64,000 nucleotides of DNA from Leptolyngbya sp. PCC 6406 (GTDB lineage Bacteria; Cyanobacteriota; Cyanobacteriia; Phormidesmidales; Phormidesmidaceae): the NCBI RefSeq assembly GCF_000332095.2, contig NZ_KI913951.1:32497-96496 (forward strand), written 5' to 3'. Each line of letters begins with the position of its first letter. Position 1 is the first letter of the stretch. This document shows positions 18,600-27,220 of this stretch, piece after piece. The notes under the pieces were generated by a model. It was not told where the DNA came from, ran no database searches, and saw nothing but the letters and a program-made list of their open reading frames with translations. Both the position numbers and the translations under genes were made by a program.

Positions 18600-18788
18600 T
18601 TGACGATTCATGCTGCCCTTTACCGCTAAAGGCGGCTGCACTATGCCCAGCAGCACACTCATGATGTCCTGCACGCGGTCAATGTAGTAATCTTTCTGGT
18701 CAACAAAGGCGGTATTGCCCTGAAGACTCAAAAATTTCCATTGGTTGCCCGTTGTCACGGCCCCATAGACAGGGTCAAGGACCTGCCC
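18600..18788 (-). pseudogene. C-terminal remnant of a cyanobacterial hypothetical protein
   Basis: The - strand encodes DPVYGAVTTGNQWKFLSLQG followed by DYYIDRVQDIMSVLLGIV, a block I associate with the C termini of conserved cyanobacterial hypothetical proteins of about 200 residues. No N-terminal part or start remains, and it abuts the + strand fragment at 18799. The family name is uncertain. Confidence 0.4.
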
Positions 18789-18798
18789 CTCCCGTTCG

Positions 18799-18969
18799 TC
18801 TGTTTGAGCATCTTCAGCCGCCTACGTCAGAGCAGGCAATCTGGCTGGAGGCTCTACTGGCAGAAGATGGCGAACAGGTAGCCCCTGAGGAGAAAACCGT
18901 TCGCCAGCAAGCGATCGCCATGCTGGCGAAAATGCTCACTGAGGATGATTGGCAAGCCTTCGCTACAAT
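18799..18969 (+). pseudogene. Remnant of gene family at 11977, 5' piece
   Basis: It encodes LFEHLQPPTSEQAIWLEALL through LTEDDWQAFATI, closely matching the C-terminal half of the gene at 11977. It is interrupted by an insertion sequence at 18970 and resumes at 20695. The N-terminal half is absent. Confidence 0.7.
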
Positions 18970-20688
18970 CCTACATTCCGCAGGTTGACAAACAATTAAG
19001 ATAATGCATAGTAGTAGCGCTCAATTGGTGGTCCGAGAAGTTGAATAATGAGTCGTCGCTGGTCATTCAGGTTGCTGATTTGCCACTGGCCCTGTATCCA
19101 CACCCAGTGAATGCCCTGAAAAGCTTGCATAATCCAGCGAAAAGTGGGCTTAGCCGTAGGCCGCTTGCGTTGGTTGAGGACTGTCTGCTGCTGGACGGCG
19201 AGAGCCTGCCTCAGTTTGCGTTCGGCCAGGGTGTACACCAGCAGCGTCAAAGCCATCACTAGCGCCAACGCCTCGACTCGTTGTGGCTTTTTGACAAAGA
19301 CACTGCTGGCAAAGAATAACGGGTCTTTGAGAAAGCGGAAGCCGCGTTCCACCTTTTGCTGATTCTTATATTCACTCAAGACCTTGTCGGCGGGCCAAAG
19401 GGCTGTATCGAGTTGATTGGTCGCCAGGATAAAGCGGCTTTGTTGACGTTTGACTTGCTCAAGGGCATTCTCACTCCTCTCCAGTTGGGCCTCGATGCAA
19501 TACCCTGCTCCCGAGGAGGAGGCATGGGTTGGGCTGGTTCGTTTACGACCCCGTTTGGGAACGGGTGGGGCGACTCGAACCTGAGCCAAGTGGTGCAAGG
19601 TTAAGGTGTCTTGAAAGGCCATCACCGCTTCAATAGCCTCAGCCTTAGAAGCAAAGGTTTGCTGGCTGAGGGCTTTGAGCTGCCGATGGAGTATCTTTTC
19701 CTGTTTCGCCAGGGTCGCTTCGGCTCGTTGCCCATCTCCTTGGCGGGATTGGCATTCCACCAAAATCCAGCGTTGGGCCACCCCACCATAGTCTTGGGGC
19801 ATCTCCCACAGGCGATAGTCGGCTTGCTCACACTCCAGTTCATTTAAGTGAGCTGTCTCCCCTTGAATCAGCGCCTTAGCCGCACTTAAGGTTTGAGGAA
19901 CACGGCTAATCCAGCCCAGGTTCCCAACGGCCTTGAGATTCGGCGCGCTGTAGAAGGCAGCATCCATGACAAAGACGCCCTCGCTTGTCCAGTTCTGCTG
20001 AAATGACGTCATGACTGTGGCAAACTGCTGACTATCACTGGCGTTGCCGCTAGCGACTTGCAGCCACAGGGGGACTCCCCCATCAGCACTACAGGCCAAA
20101 GTCATCAGAAATTGCTTTAAGTCAGGGCGGTGGTCTCGGGAATAGCCTCGGGTGAGAGTAATGGAAATCGGCTCTGAAGCCTCTGAGGAGGCTTCAGAGG
20201 GATACTCTCCTGACACTGAGATCGAGGTGCTGTCCAGGTGCCGTTGCTGGATATCAATCCCAAAGCGCTCTACCGCTTGCAGCGCTACCTTGAGAAAAAA
20301 TGGAGTGATGCCCACTGCGTAGAGAGCATCTAAACCCCGTCCGAGACGGTCATCGTTGAGGTGTTTCGCCTCTACACCTGCTCCCAGTAAGTGGCTCACC
20401 GCTTTGCTTTCAAAAAACTCGCTGAAGAGGTACAGCGGGGCACTCAGGAAGCCCATGGCGTTCAAAATCATCGCCTTCACTACTTGCCCGGTGCTGACGT
20501 GCTCCAAGCTGTGGGGGGCGATCTCTTTATCGGTTAAATCCTCTAAGCCCAGTTCGTCGATGATGCCAGCCACCAAACCTAGATGGTCAATATTCTCGAT
20601 ACGCACGCTTTCTATCCTGTCCTAAGGGCCGCTTGCCTAGCTTGCACACAACATGACTTCTATTCTCTGTCAACCTGCGGAATGTAGG
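18970..20688 (-). mobile_element. IS1634-family insertion sequence (1719 bp)
   Basis: The ends are 21-bp perfect inverted repeats (18970-18990 and 20668-20688, beginning CCTACATTCCGCAGG), with a 6-bp target duplication TACAAT (18964-18969 and 20689-20694). Removing the element and one TACAAT restores the frame DDWQAFATIAAEETAK of the interrupted remnant. A single - strand transposase fills the element. Confidence 0.93.
18996..20606 (-). CDS. IS1634-family (DUF4277) transposase
   Basis: The 536-residue transposase begins with the DUF4277 block (MRIENIDHLGLVAGIIDELG; GQVVKAMILNAMGFLSAPLY) and continues into a DDE core: HLDSTSISVSG for the first Asp, VFVMDAAFYSAPNL for the second, and the KVERGFRFLKDPLFFAS segment carrying the Glu. 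It is full length with no stop or frameshift, so the element may still be active. Confidence 0.93.
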   Translation of the reverse strand: MRIENIDHLGLVAGIIDELGLEDLTDKEIAPHSLEHVSTGQVVKAMILNAMGFLSAPLYLFSEFFESKAVSHLLGAGVEAKHLNDDRLGRGLDALYAVGITPFFLKVALQAVERFGIDIQQRHLDSTSISVSGEYPSEASSEASEPISITLTRGYSRDHRPDLKQFLMTLACSADGGVPLWLQVASGNASDSQQFATVMTSFQQNWTSEGVFVMDAAFYSAPNLKAVGNLGWISRVPQTLSAAKALIQGETAHLNELECEQADYRLWEMPQDYGGVAQRWILVECQSRQGDGQRAEATLAKQEKILHRQLKALSQQTFASKAEAIEAVMAFQDTLTLHHLAQVRVAPPVPKRGRKRTSPTHASSSGAGYCIEAQLERSENALEQVKRQQSRFILATNQLDTALWPADKVLSEYKNQQKVERGFRFLKDPLFFASSVFVKKPQRVEALALVMALTLLVYTLAERKLRQALAVQQQTVLNQRKRPTAKPTFRWIMQAFQGIHWVWIQGQWQISNLNDQRRLIIQLLGPPIERYYYALS

Positions 20689-20694
20689 TACAAT

Positions 20695-20767
20695 AGCAGC
20701 CGAAGAGACTGCGAAAGGTATTTTGCATGTTCGGCAGCAAGAGGTGGTTCAGGTTGCTGTGGTGTAG
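20695..20767 (+). pseudogene. Remnant of gene family at 11977, 3' piece
   Basis: It continues the fragment ending at 18969 after the insertion sequence: AAEETAKGILHVRQQEVVQV, with a stop at 20765-20767. The sequence is nearly the same as the tail at 14530-14600. Confidence 0.7.
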
Positions 20768-20798
20768 AGGGTACGCATAATATTAGTCTGTTGGAATT

Positions 20799-21035
20799 TC
20801 CGCCAAGGCGATCGCCCTGCGCGATCTGCACGTCCGTTACCGCGACTACGACCTGGACAATCCGCCCCTGTTGCACCAGAAGGAGCAGGACTATCTGGGT
20901 TATACCAAGTTCGCCAAGCTCAGCCAGTAAGAGCGCAAATGGGGGTTGCTGTCTGATCCGAAAGCCCTCTTTGACCGTAGAGACTGGGAGCAGTGCTTAG
21001 CTGAGTGTGGTGCAAATTGCGGGGCCATCGAGTAG
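20799..21035 (+). pseudogene. Unrecognised ORF remnant with internal stop
   Basis: A GC-rich + strand frame encodes ALRDLHVRYRDYDLDNPPLL...KLSQ, stops at 20928-20930, and continues in the same frame as ERKWGLLSDPKALFDRRDWE to 21035. Codon use looks coding, but there is no start and I do not recognise the family. The rest of the space to 21189 shows nothing supportable. Confidence 0.25.
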
Positions 21036-21189
21036 TCTGGTGTAAAGATGCTAACCTGTACCGAGTGAAGTTGGTGCGTTCCCTGATTCAGGCTAAGTAG
21101 ACAGAGCGCAAGGGCGACTAGCTGTTAGTACAGTTTAATATCAACTACTAAGAGAACAGTTGTAAGATCCTTGAAAGAGGCTTAGTAGT

Positions 21190-23061
21190 TTAACCAGAAC
21201 TTCCATCTACTAAATTCTCCTCAGTGTTCTCCTGAAACCAACGACGATAGCTCTCTACAGAACTTGTACATTTGAGGCGTATATCAACTTTTTCTACACC
21301 TGAATCTCTGGCTTCAATAAAAGCTGCTCTGATTGATTCTGAGTCGTCCATTAGAGAAACATTTTCAAGCGTTATATCAGTTTCTCCCATATCTATTTTT
21401 TGGTCTAGAAAAGAGTATTCTATTTCAGTGGTCATAGTGAGTTTAAAATTTCCATCTTTTTCAAAAATGTTTAAAATTTCTAAAGCCTGTTCAGGTGTGT
21501 AGGACAAAGAAACTGTGCCACCAGTGCGTTTAATTTTCCCTTTTCTTATAGAATTCAGTATTGAATCTGCTTGTTCCTCAATTTCGGCAGAAATATTTTC
21601 TGGATATAAAAGCTTGAGATTGAAAGCTTGATTAATTTTGTCCAATTTTTCAAGAAATCTAATTGCATTTTCAAACTCTTCCTTGTTAAAATTACTACTT
21701 GCATCGTTGGCTTCTATGGGTTTGATTAGAACAGCTTCATCTTCCAGCGAAATTACCCTTACTTTTCCATGTCTATAGAGAGATAGCATTAGCTCTATAG
21801 ATGATTTGGCTTGTTTTACTGGAATAGAATACAGACTAAGCCCTTTATAAGTGAGCAGAGTGTTGTCTCTTTCAAAAGAAGAGACAAATAGCAATTCTCC
21901 TTGCAACTGTCCACCGCTTATACAAAATTCTATTTCTTTTGTGCCGATTCTCAAAATACGAAAGTAAGCAAAGGGAACTCTAGAAACGACTTTATTATCT
22001 TGCAAAACCTCAAGCATGCAAGGAATTTGATACTCAGGAACATTAGGGATTAACTTAAGCGTTGTTATCCTAAAAGGGGATGAACCTATTTCAGGTAAGT
22101 TGATATTCCATCTCCAATTGTATTCATCCGGTTCTAGCTCAACCTGTCTACCTTCTTCTACTAATAATCTAAACTTTTCTAAACCTTGATTGCCCGCTTC
22201 GGTTTCTGGAAAAATCAAGTTCCCAAACTGAGCTGATCCAGCAGACGGTTCGGCAGATACACTAATTGTAGTAATTTGAGAAGTTTGATTAACAGAGAAG
22301 AGTAGTCCTTGATTTTCTGTTTCTGCCTTGCGTAGAGCATTTTGGAGAGCAACCGTAGCATTTGATGCGTCCGGCTGCAAAAATATTGTCTGAGACTTTT
22401 GAATTTCTTCAAGCTTTGCAAGTATTGGTTCAAGTGCAGTTGTATCAATAACCTTCTTATATCCAAAAAACTCTTCTATCAAGCCTTGATACTTTTTGGC
22501 TCTTTGAGTTAGTTCAACAGCCATTTGTTTAGAGAACTTTGGTCGCCAACTCAAAGCGAACTCAAGAATCCCTTCACTAGGCTGCTCATTCAAATAGCCT
22601 CTCAAAACATCCTCAGCTATTTCCAGCCATTTAGAAGGGTAGTCTATGAGATCCTGAGCGGGTGCAGTTAAATCTGGAACGATATAAAAGGCAACAGAAT
22701 TTGGGTTCTCAGGAATTGTTTGCCTGTAACAATTTACGTGTAGCTTTGCGATTTCAGTGCGAATCTCACCAATGCCTACATTGTTTTGATAGCGCTTGCA
22801 CTGAATTAGCTCTATAGAACCATCACTTTTATGCCAGACGATATCTCGACCTGCATCACCTGTCTTTCCGTAGTAATAAATATCATCATGTGGGTTTTCA
22901 TAGCGTAATAATAAAAAGCAGAAGATTTCAAACTCATCAGGGTGAAGCAGATGAAAAGGAAGAATATGCTGGTTTTCTAACCAAGGAGGATTTGAGCGTA
23001 CTTCCCCTAGCTCTATCCTGGCGTTATCTTCCCTACTAATTTTTGCTCTTGTCTGTGTCAT
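21190..23061 (-). CDS. Large protein with N-terminal Mrr-like PD-(D/E)XK domain
   Basis: Residues about 35-150 look like a restriction-endonuclease-like fold: LHPDEFEIFCFLLLRYE, then GDAGRDIVW (Asp) and SIELIQCKRY, which supplies the E-x-K motif. Beyond this are a helical region (about 190-265) and roughly 350 residues of mixed beta/alpha sequence without a recognised domain. No NTPase, helicase or methyltransferase motif is present. It is a single AT-rich gene with no operon partner, which suits a self-contained nuclease effector fused to a sensing domain. An anti-phage role is inferred. The ATG at 23061 is the first possible start. Confidence 0.7.
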   Translation of the reverse strand: MTQTRAKISREDNARIELGEVRSNPPWLENQHILPFHLLHPDEFEIFCFLLLRYENPHDDIYYYGKTGDAGRDIVWHKSDGSIELIQCKRYQNNVGIGEIRTEIAKLHVNCYRQTIPENPNSVAFYIVPDLTAPAQDLIDYPSKWLEIAEDVLRGYLNEQPSEGILEFALSWRPKFSKQMAVELTQRAKKYQGLIEEFFGYKKVIDTTALEPILAKLEEIQKSQTIFLQPDASNATVALQNALRKAETENQGLLFSVNQTSQITTISVSAEPSAGSAQFGNLIFPETEAGNQGLEKFRLLVEEGRQVELEPDEYNWRWNINLPEIGSSPFRITTLKLIPNVPEYQIPCMLEVLQDNKVVSRVPFAYFRILRIGTKEIEFCISGGQLQGELLFVSSFERDNTLLTYKGLSLYSIPVKQAKSSIELMLSLYRHGKVRVISLEDEAVLIKPIEANDASSNFNKEEFENAIRFLEKLDKINQAFNLKLLYPENISAEIEEQADSILNSIRKGKIKRTGGTVSLSYTPEQALEILNIFEKDGNFKLTMTTEIEYSFLDQKIDMGETDITLENVSLMDDSESIRAAFIEARDSGVEKVDIRLKCTSSVESYRRWFQENTEENLVDGSSG

Positions 23062-23377
23062 AATCTATGAATTTAGTTTATGAAGTAATTGCTTAACTCG
23101 ACAGAGTGAATTGATTTAACAGGCTTCTCATATCTTAGGTCGCTCTATCCAGCAACCAACGAGAAACTTTAAACCATTCTGCATTGGCCCTACTCTGCTG
23201 TACCGCCAGATCTGTGGTCTTGCCGCTCAGCCCTGGGCCAGTTCCTAATACATGTTAGGAGCTGGGCGGAGAAGAGCCACTCAACTGCTTCTAACCTCAT
23301 CGCCAAATCAAACCGATAATAGGGAATGGGCAAGATTGCCATGCCCCGCCTAACTGTCGACTTCCCAGCTAGCCACT
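23062..23377. other. Intergenic region with dispersed repeat copy B
   Basis: It holds the 61-bp repeat at 23170-23230. On the - strand the repeat extends to a readable tail (EWFKVSRWLLDRAT and a stop near 23140), suggesting the end of a lost gene. No complete gene is visible. Confidence 0.45.
23170..23230. repeat. 61-bp dispersed repeat, copy B
   Basis: Second copy of the repeat at 15915-15975, in the same orientation, six mismatches by eye. Confidence 0.6.
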
Positions 23378-23635
23378 ATGAACAGTCTTCAACTCCGTCA
23401 AACCATCAATCACTATCTCGATCAGCTCTCTGGCGATCGCCTGCGCCTGGTTGCCGACTTTCTTGACTTTCTGGTTCATACGGAGCATCAAGAGCAAGCT
23501 CCAGCGTCAGAGAGTCCTGCCTTTCGGCCCCCCACCGGAGGCTCCCTACTCAGCCATACCGAAACCTGGGCAGGCGAAGACTTTGAAGACTGCCTGGAGA
23601 GGGTCTATGAAACCCGCTCTCAGCTCCGGGCATAG
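23378..23635 (+). CDS. Antitoxin of a VapBC/PIN-type module
   Basis: This 85-residue protein begins with a helix of the type seen in cyanobacterial PIN-toxin antitoxins (LQLRQTINHYLDQLSGDRLRLVADFLDFL), followed by a Pro/Glu-rich linker and a toxin-binding tail (WAGEDFEDCLERVYETRSQ). The toxin gene begins 4 bp downstream but is truncated, leaving this antitoxin without a partner. Confidence 0.75.
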   Translation: MNSLQLRQTINHYLDQLSGDRLRLVADFLDFLVHTEHQEQAPASESPAFRPPTGGSLLSHTETWAGEDFEDCLERVYETRSQLRA

Positions 23636-23638
23636 GCT

Positions 23639-23725
23639 ATGTACTTGCTGGATACCAATCACTTCAGTCGCCTGATTCAAGGTGATTCTGCCGTGCGCCA
23701 CTTTCCCCTGGAATCCTGGTTTTAG
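23639..23725 (+). pseudogene. Truncated PIN-domain (VapC-like) toxin
   Basis: MYLLDTNHFSRLIQGDSAVR is the start of a PIN-domain toxin with its first catalytic Asp. After about 21 codons the sequence departs (HFPLESWF) and stops at 23725. The remaining acidic residues of the active site are missing, so no RNase can be made. Confidence 0.7.
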
Positions 23726-23746
23726 AGATGCCGTCCAGCCCCCTGT

Positions 23747-26323
23747 TCACCGCCGATAGAACGTCTTTCCCCCCATCTGGGAAGTGTGATCTGGGCTGCG
23801 GCAGACAAACTGCTGCATGCCCTTGTAGGTGTTCCGCCCCTTGCCGTTGGGCTTGAGTGTGTCCCCACAGATTGGGCAGGTGGGCTCTCCCTCGGTTTTG
23901 GGCAGCACCTTAGGATCGACGGCGACAGCGACATTGCCCTGGCTGGGGAGATCTGGGGCATGGCTGCTGGCTAACCCGTTGCTGGCAGCTCCTTGGCCCC
24001 CGCTAGAGGCCAGCAGGGGCAGTAGACTGGTGCGCTCCACCTGCTCCCTAGAGGCCATCAAGAGCGCCTGGTCGAGGCTTCTGGCCCCGGCGTACTCATA
24101 GGCGTTGAAGTCCTCAAAGTCGTAGGGCTGGCTGGGATCGAGCTTGTCAAAGCCAAATTCCCCCAACGGTGGTAGCTCGATCACCTCCCGCTTGCCCTTG
24201 TTGACGAACAGGGCCGGACGGTACTTGCGGGCCTCGTCGGGGATGGTTTCATTCTCCTTGTCACACCAGTCGTAGACGGCTCGGTAGTCGCTGGCCAGAC
24301 GGGCACTCTTGGTCTGGTCGGTGGAGGCGGCTAGGTAGTCAAACACATTGGCTTCCACCACGATCTGGGCCAGGTTGTTGAAGAAGGCTTTGTCGATCAC
24401 CTCTGACTTGCGCAACTGCATGACGTTGGGGGTCTGGGTGCAGAGAATGACGCCGATTTGTAGGTGCTCCCCTTCCTTGACGGCCTTGGCGATCGCGTTA
24501 ATCACCACCTTGGCGGCGGAGATCTCATCGTCCCCTTCCACCACCTTTTCCCCAGCCAAGGTAGACAGGGTGTTGTCCAGCTCATCGATGACGTAGTATA
24601 CCCAGTCAAATTCCGCGCCCTGGCGAGCACTCTTTTCCCGCTGCCGTCGCAGGATCAGGCTTTCGATATCCGCTGCCATCTTCAGGGCTTCGCGGTAGGA
24701 GCGCCAGGTGGGAGCTACCCGCCAGTAGTCCTTGCGACTCCCGGCACTGGGGTCATAGCGCCGTAGCTTGAACTTCTCCCCCTCCAGCAGCTTGGCCCCC
24801 AGGATGTTGCGCACGGTGGGGGATTTAGAGCCGCCTTTGTTGGCGGAGACGCGAAAGGCACAGGCATCCTTGACCAGGGCTTTGAATTTGGATGCCTTCA
24901 GCCACTTGCGGTCAATTTCATCCCTCGTCAGCCGCTTCTGGAAGAGTTGAATGGCGCAGCGGTAGGTGAGGGACTCGGAATCGTACTCAAACTGCACGGT
25001 CTTTTTAGAATCCAGCTCGTGCTGAAGTTTCAGGGATTGCCCGTTGAGCTGGGCCAAGACTTCGCGGGGGGGTGCAGGGCGGCGGGCGGCAAAGTAGTAG
25101 GTTTCTTGCCCTGCTTCAGTATTGCGGCTGCGGTGGAGGGCATCCAGGAGGATGCCCTGGGCGTGGGCATGGCGAATCAGGAGATTGCCCCGGTGGTGCT
25201 CATAGCCTCCGGGAAACAGTCGCGGGGCTTCTAGATCCGCGATCGCACTTTGGTAATTCTGAATCGTGCGATTTTTCTGCTCGATGGCCCCCTGGAGAGA
25301 TTCCACCTGGGCCTGGAGCGCCTGGTGCAGGTCAGCGTCATGGATCTGCTCCACATCCGCAGCAAGGCCGACAAATTCCTGCTCGTAGTGCTCCAGCTTC
25401 TGGAAGGCGCGATCGCGCTCTGCCGTGACGGTGGCCAGTTCCGCCCGCAGCTCCGCCAGCCACTTGTCCCGATACTTATCGCAGCGCTTCCGCACCGCTT
25501 CCGGAATGGCATTGGCCACCCGCTGAAGGCGGGCCTCGTAGTCTTGCCTGACCGTCGCGACGACTCTCGCCAGAATGGCCTGTTCCTGCTCATCGGCAAG
25601 GCGTTGGAGCTGGGTTTCAAACTCGGTTTCCCATGCCTGGATTTCGGCTTGTGCCGCTGCCAGTGCCGTGGACACCGCCGCAACTTCCTGGGCCATCTGC
25701 TGTTCCATCGCCGCGATCGCCCGCGACTTGTCCGCCTGCACTTGGGCTATGCGGTGTTCAGCGGCGCGGTGCTCGTAGGCGCGACCCCGCTTGAAGTCGG
25801 CTTCCCGATTAACCGCGATCGCGGCTTGGAGAGCCTGCACCCGTGCTTCCGCCTGGTGGAGTTTTGCCATCAAGGAACGCTCAGAGGCAGTTAAGGCCGT
25901 GACCGTAGCTTCCGCCACCCCCAGCCGTTTTTGCGTGGGTTCAAGGGCATCTGCCGCTGCCTGGGCCTGGTGTGTGGTCTCAGTGAGCTGGGTCTGGAGA
26001 GTCTGATTTCGGGTCTCTAGACCCGCCTTGTTGCGTTGGACTTGGGTCAGCTCGTGGTTGAGAATCGTCAGCCGCCTGTGGAGATCACGGGTTGCGAGGC
26101 GGTGATCTTTAGCGGCTTGGCTACCGTGCAGCGTCGCGATCGTCCCCACCAGCACCGACCCCGTGAGCAGGCCCATGGTGAACCCAGTCCGAGCATGATT
26201 GCCCTGAATCCGCGCCACCAGGTTCGCCCCGACCATAAAGCCCCCGATGGCAACGAGAGCCCAGAGCCAGAGTCGTGGCGTTAGTGCAGCCGCTCCAGAG
26301 GAGCATCGCCGACCGTGTTTCAT
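23747..26323 (-). CDS. Membrane-anchored coiled-coil protein with P-loop-like ATPase domain
   Basis: The 858-residue protein starts at 26323, where GAGGAGA provides a ribosome-binding site. Residues 18-70 contain two transmembrane helices, about 80-385 form a long Ala/Glu/Gln-rich coiled coil, and about 400-750 look like an ATPase: SANKGGSKSPT near residue 494 is a divergent Walker A, and VYYVIDELDN near 575 a Walker B with Asp-Glu; GVILCTQT may be sensor 1. The C terminus holds a zinc-ribbon-like CPICGD...C pair. It leads a - strand gene set with 26454-27116 and 27221-27655. The design suggests a plasmid DNA-handling or transfer motor, but the family is not recognised. Confidence 0.65.
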   Translation of the reverse strand: MKHGRRCSSGAAALTPRLWLWALVAIGGFMVGANLVARIQGNHARTGFTMGLLTGSVLVGTIATLHGSQAAKDHRLATRDLHRRLTILNHELTQVQRNKAGLETRNQTLQTQLTETTHQAQAAADALEPTQKRLGVAEATVTALTASERSLMAKLHQAEARVQALQAAIAVNREADFKRGRAYEHRAAEHRIAQVQADKSRAIAAMEQQMAQEVAAVSTALAAAQAEIQAWETEFETQLQRLADEQEQAILARVVATVRQDYEARLQRVANAIPEAVRKRCDKYRDKWLAELRAELATVTAERDRAFQKLEHYEQEFVGLAADVEQIHDADLHQALQAQVESLQGAIEQKNRTIQNYQSAIADLEAPRLFPGGYEHHRGNLLIRHAHAQGILLDALHRSRNTEAGQETYYFAARRPAPPREVLAQLNGQSLKLQHELDSKKTVQFEYDSESLTYRCAIQLFQKRLTRDEIDRKWLKASKFKALVKDACAFRVSANKGGSKSPTVRNILGAKLLEGEKFKLRRYDPSAGSRKDYWRVAPTWRSYREALKMAADIESLILRRQREKSARQGAEFDWVYYVIDELDNTLSTLAGEKVVEGDDEISAAKVVINAIAKAVKEGEHLQIGVILCTQTPNVMQLRKSEVIDKAFFNNLAQIVVEANVFDYLAASTDQTKSARLASDYRAVYDWCDKENETIPDEARKYRPALFVNKGKREVIELPPLGEFGFDKLDPSQPYDFEDFNAYEYAGARSLDQALLMASREQVERTSLLPLLASSGGQGAASNGLASSHAPDLPSQGNVAVAVDPKVLPKTEGEPTCPICGDTLKPNGKGRNTYKGMQQFVCRSPDHTSQMGGKTFYRR

Positions 26324-26375
26324 GGTGTCTCCTCGTTTGCCCCTGTATACAAACCTGCCTACAACCTGATTCCAC

Positions 26376-26450
26376 CCTCCACCCTCCACCCTTCACCCTC
26401 CACCCTCCACCCCCCTACTCCCCTACTCCCCCACTCCCCCACCCCCCCAC
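26376..26450 (-). repeat. G-rich (CT-rich on +) low-complexity tract
   Basis: The + strand is an almost pure run of CCACCCT and CCCCTACT units. The transcribed - strand therefore carries more than ten GGG/GGGG runs with 1-4 nt spacers, a very strong G-quadruplex pattern. It lies in the 5' leader of the gene starting at 26323 and just downstream of the start-distal gene that ends at 26454. Confidence 0.75.
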
Positions 26451-26453
26451 GCC

Positions 26454-27116
26454 CTAATACTCCGCCCCAATCGGCAAAGGTTCAGCGCTGTCAGCATTAA
26501 TGTCCTCATCCAGTAGCTTCGCCGTCTTCCGCTCCAGGCGGGCAATCTGGGCGGCTCGAAAGGCGTTTTCCTGTTGGGCCTTTTGGGTCACCAGTTCCCG
26601 CAAGCCCTCCAGTCCCTCCGCTTCCAGAGCTTTGTGGAGGGTTTTCTCCCGCTCTAGGCGGGTGGTCTCGATTTGGGCTTCATGGCGAGCCACTTCCGCA
26701 CTCACCCCTTCTAGTCCCGTCGCGGCCTTGACGCGGGCGGTCAGCATCCTGGCCAGGTCGCCGCGCAGCCCCTCCACCTCATTACCGAGGAGGGTGTTCT
26801 CTCGCATGATTTTGATGCTGTTGATCTTGTGGCGAATGGCGGCCAGCATCCGATTGAATTCCGGGTCAGTCACCTCTGGGGCATTGCCGGAGACCTGGGT
26901 ATAGTCCGTGGGGGACAGGTCAGAGACGTTTTCCAGGTTTTGGATAGGGGGTTTGGAATGCTCATCCCGCACCAGGGCGGCGCTTTGCACCAGGGTTTGG
27001 GCCACGCTTTCCTGGGCGGTGGGGTTGGCTCCCGTTTGGACGGCCTTAGCAATGCCGGGGGAACGCTTTGCGGCCCGGTCGGTGGCACCTTGGATGTCAC
27101 GAATACTGCGAGGCAT
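26454..27116 (-). CDS. Coiled-coil plasmid protein of unknown function
   Basis: The 220-residue protein has a Thr/Ala/Pro-rich N terminus (about 1-85) and a long charged helix (about 85-205: RHKINSIKIMRENTLLGNEV, ARHEAQIETTRLEREKTLHK). It has no signal peptide, membrane segment or catalytic motif. The gene precedes the membrane ATPase on the same strand, separated by the G-rich tract, and may encode a structural partner of that protein. The family is not recognised. Confidence 0.6.
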   Translation of the reverse strand: MPRSIRDIQGATDRAAKRSPGIAKAVQTGANPTAQESVAQTLVQSAALVRDEHSKPPIQNLENVSDLSPTDYTQVSGNAPEVTDPEFNRMLAAIRHKINSIKIMRENTLLGNEVEGLRGDLARMLTARVKAATGLEGVSAEVARHEAQIETTRLEREKTLHKALEAEGLEGLRELVTQKAQQENAFRAAQIARLERKTAKLLDEDINADSAEPLPIGAEY

Positions 27117-27220
27117 GGTATCTCCTTGACTGTTGAGTCTGTGCCTTGTGTTTCAGCTCTCCGGCCCCCCGGCCCCAATACTGGGGGAGCCGGATCTGAA
27201 GTCCCCCGGACTCGGGGGAT

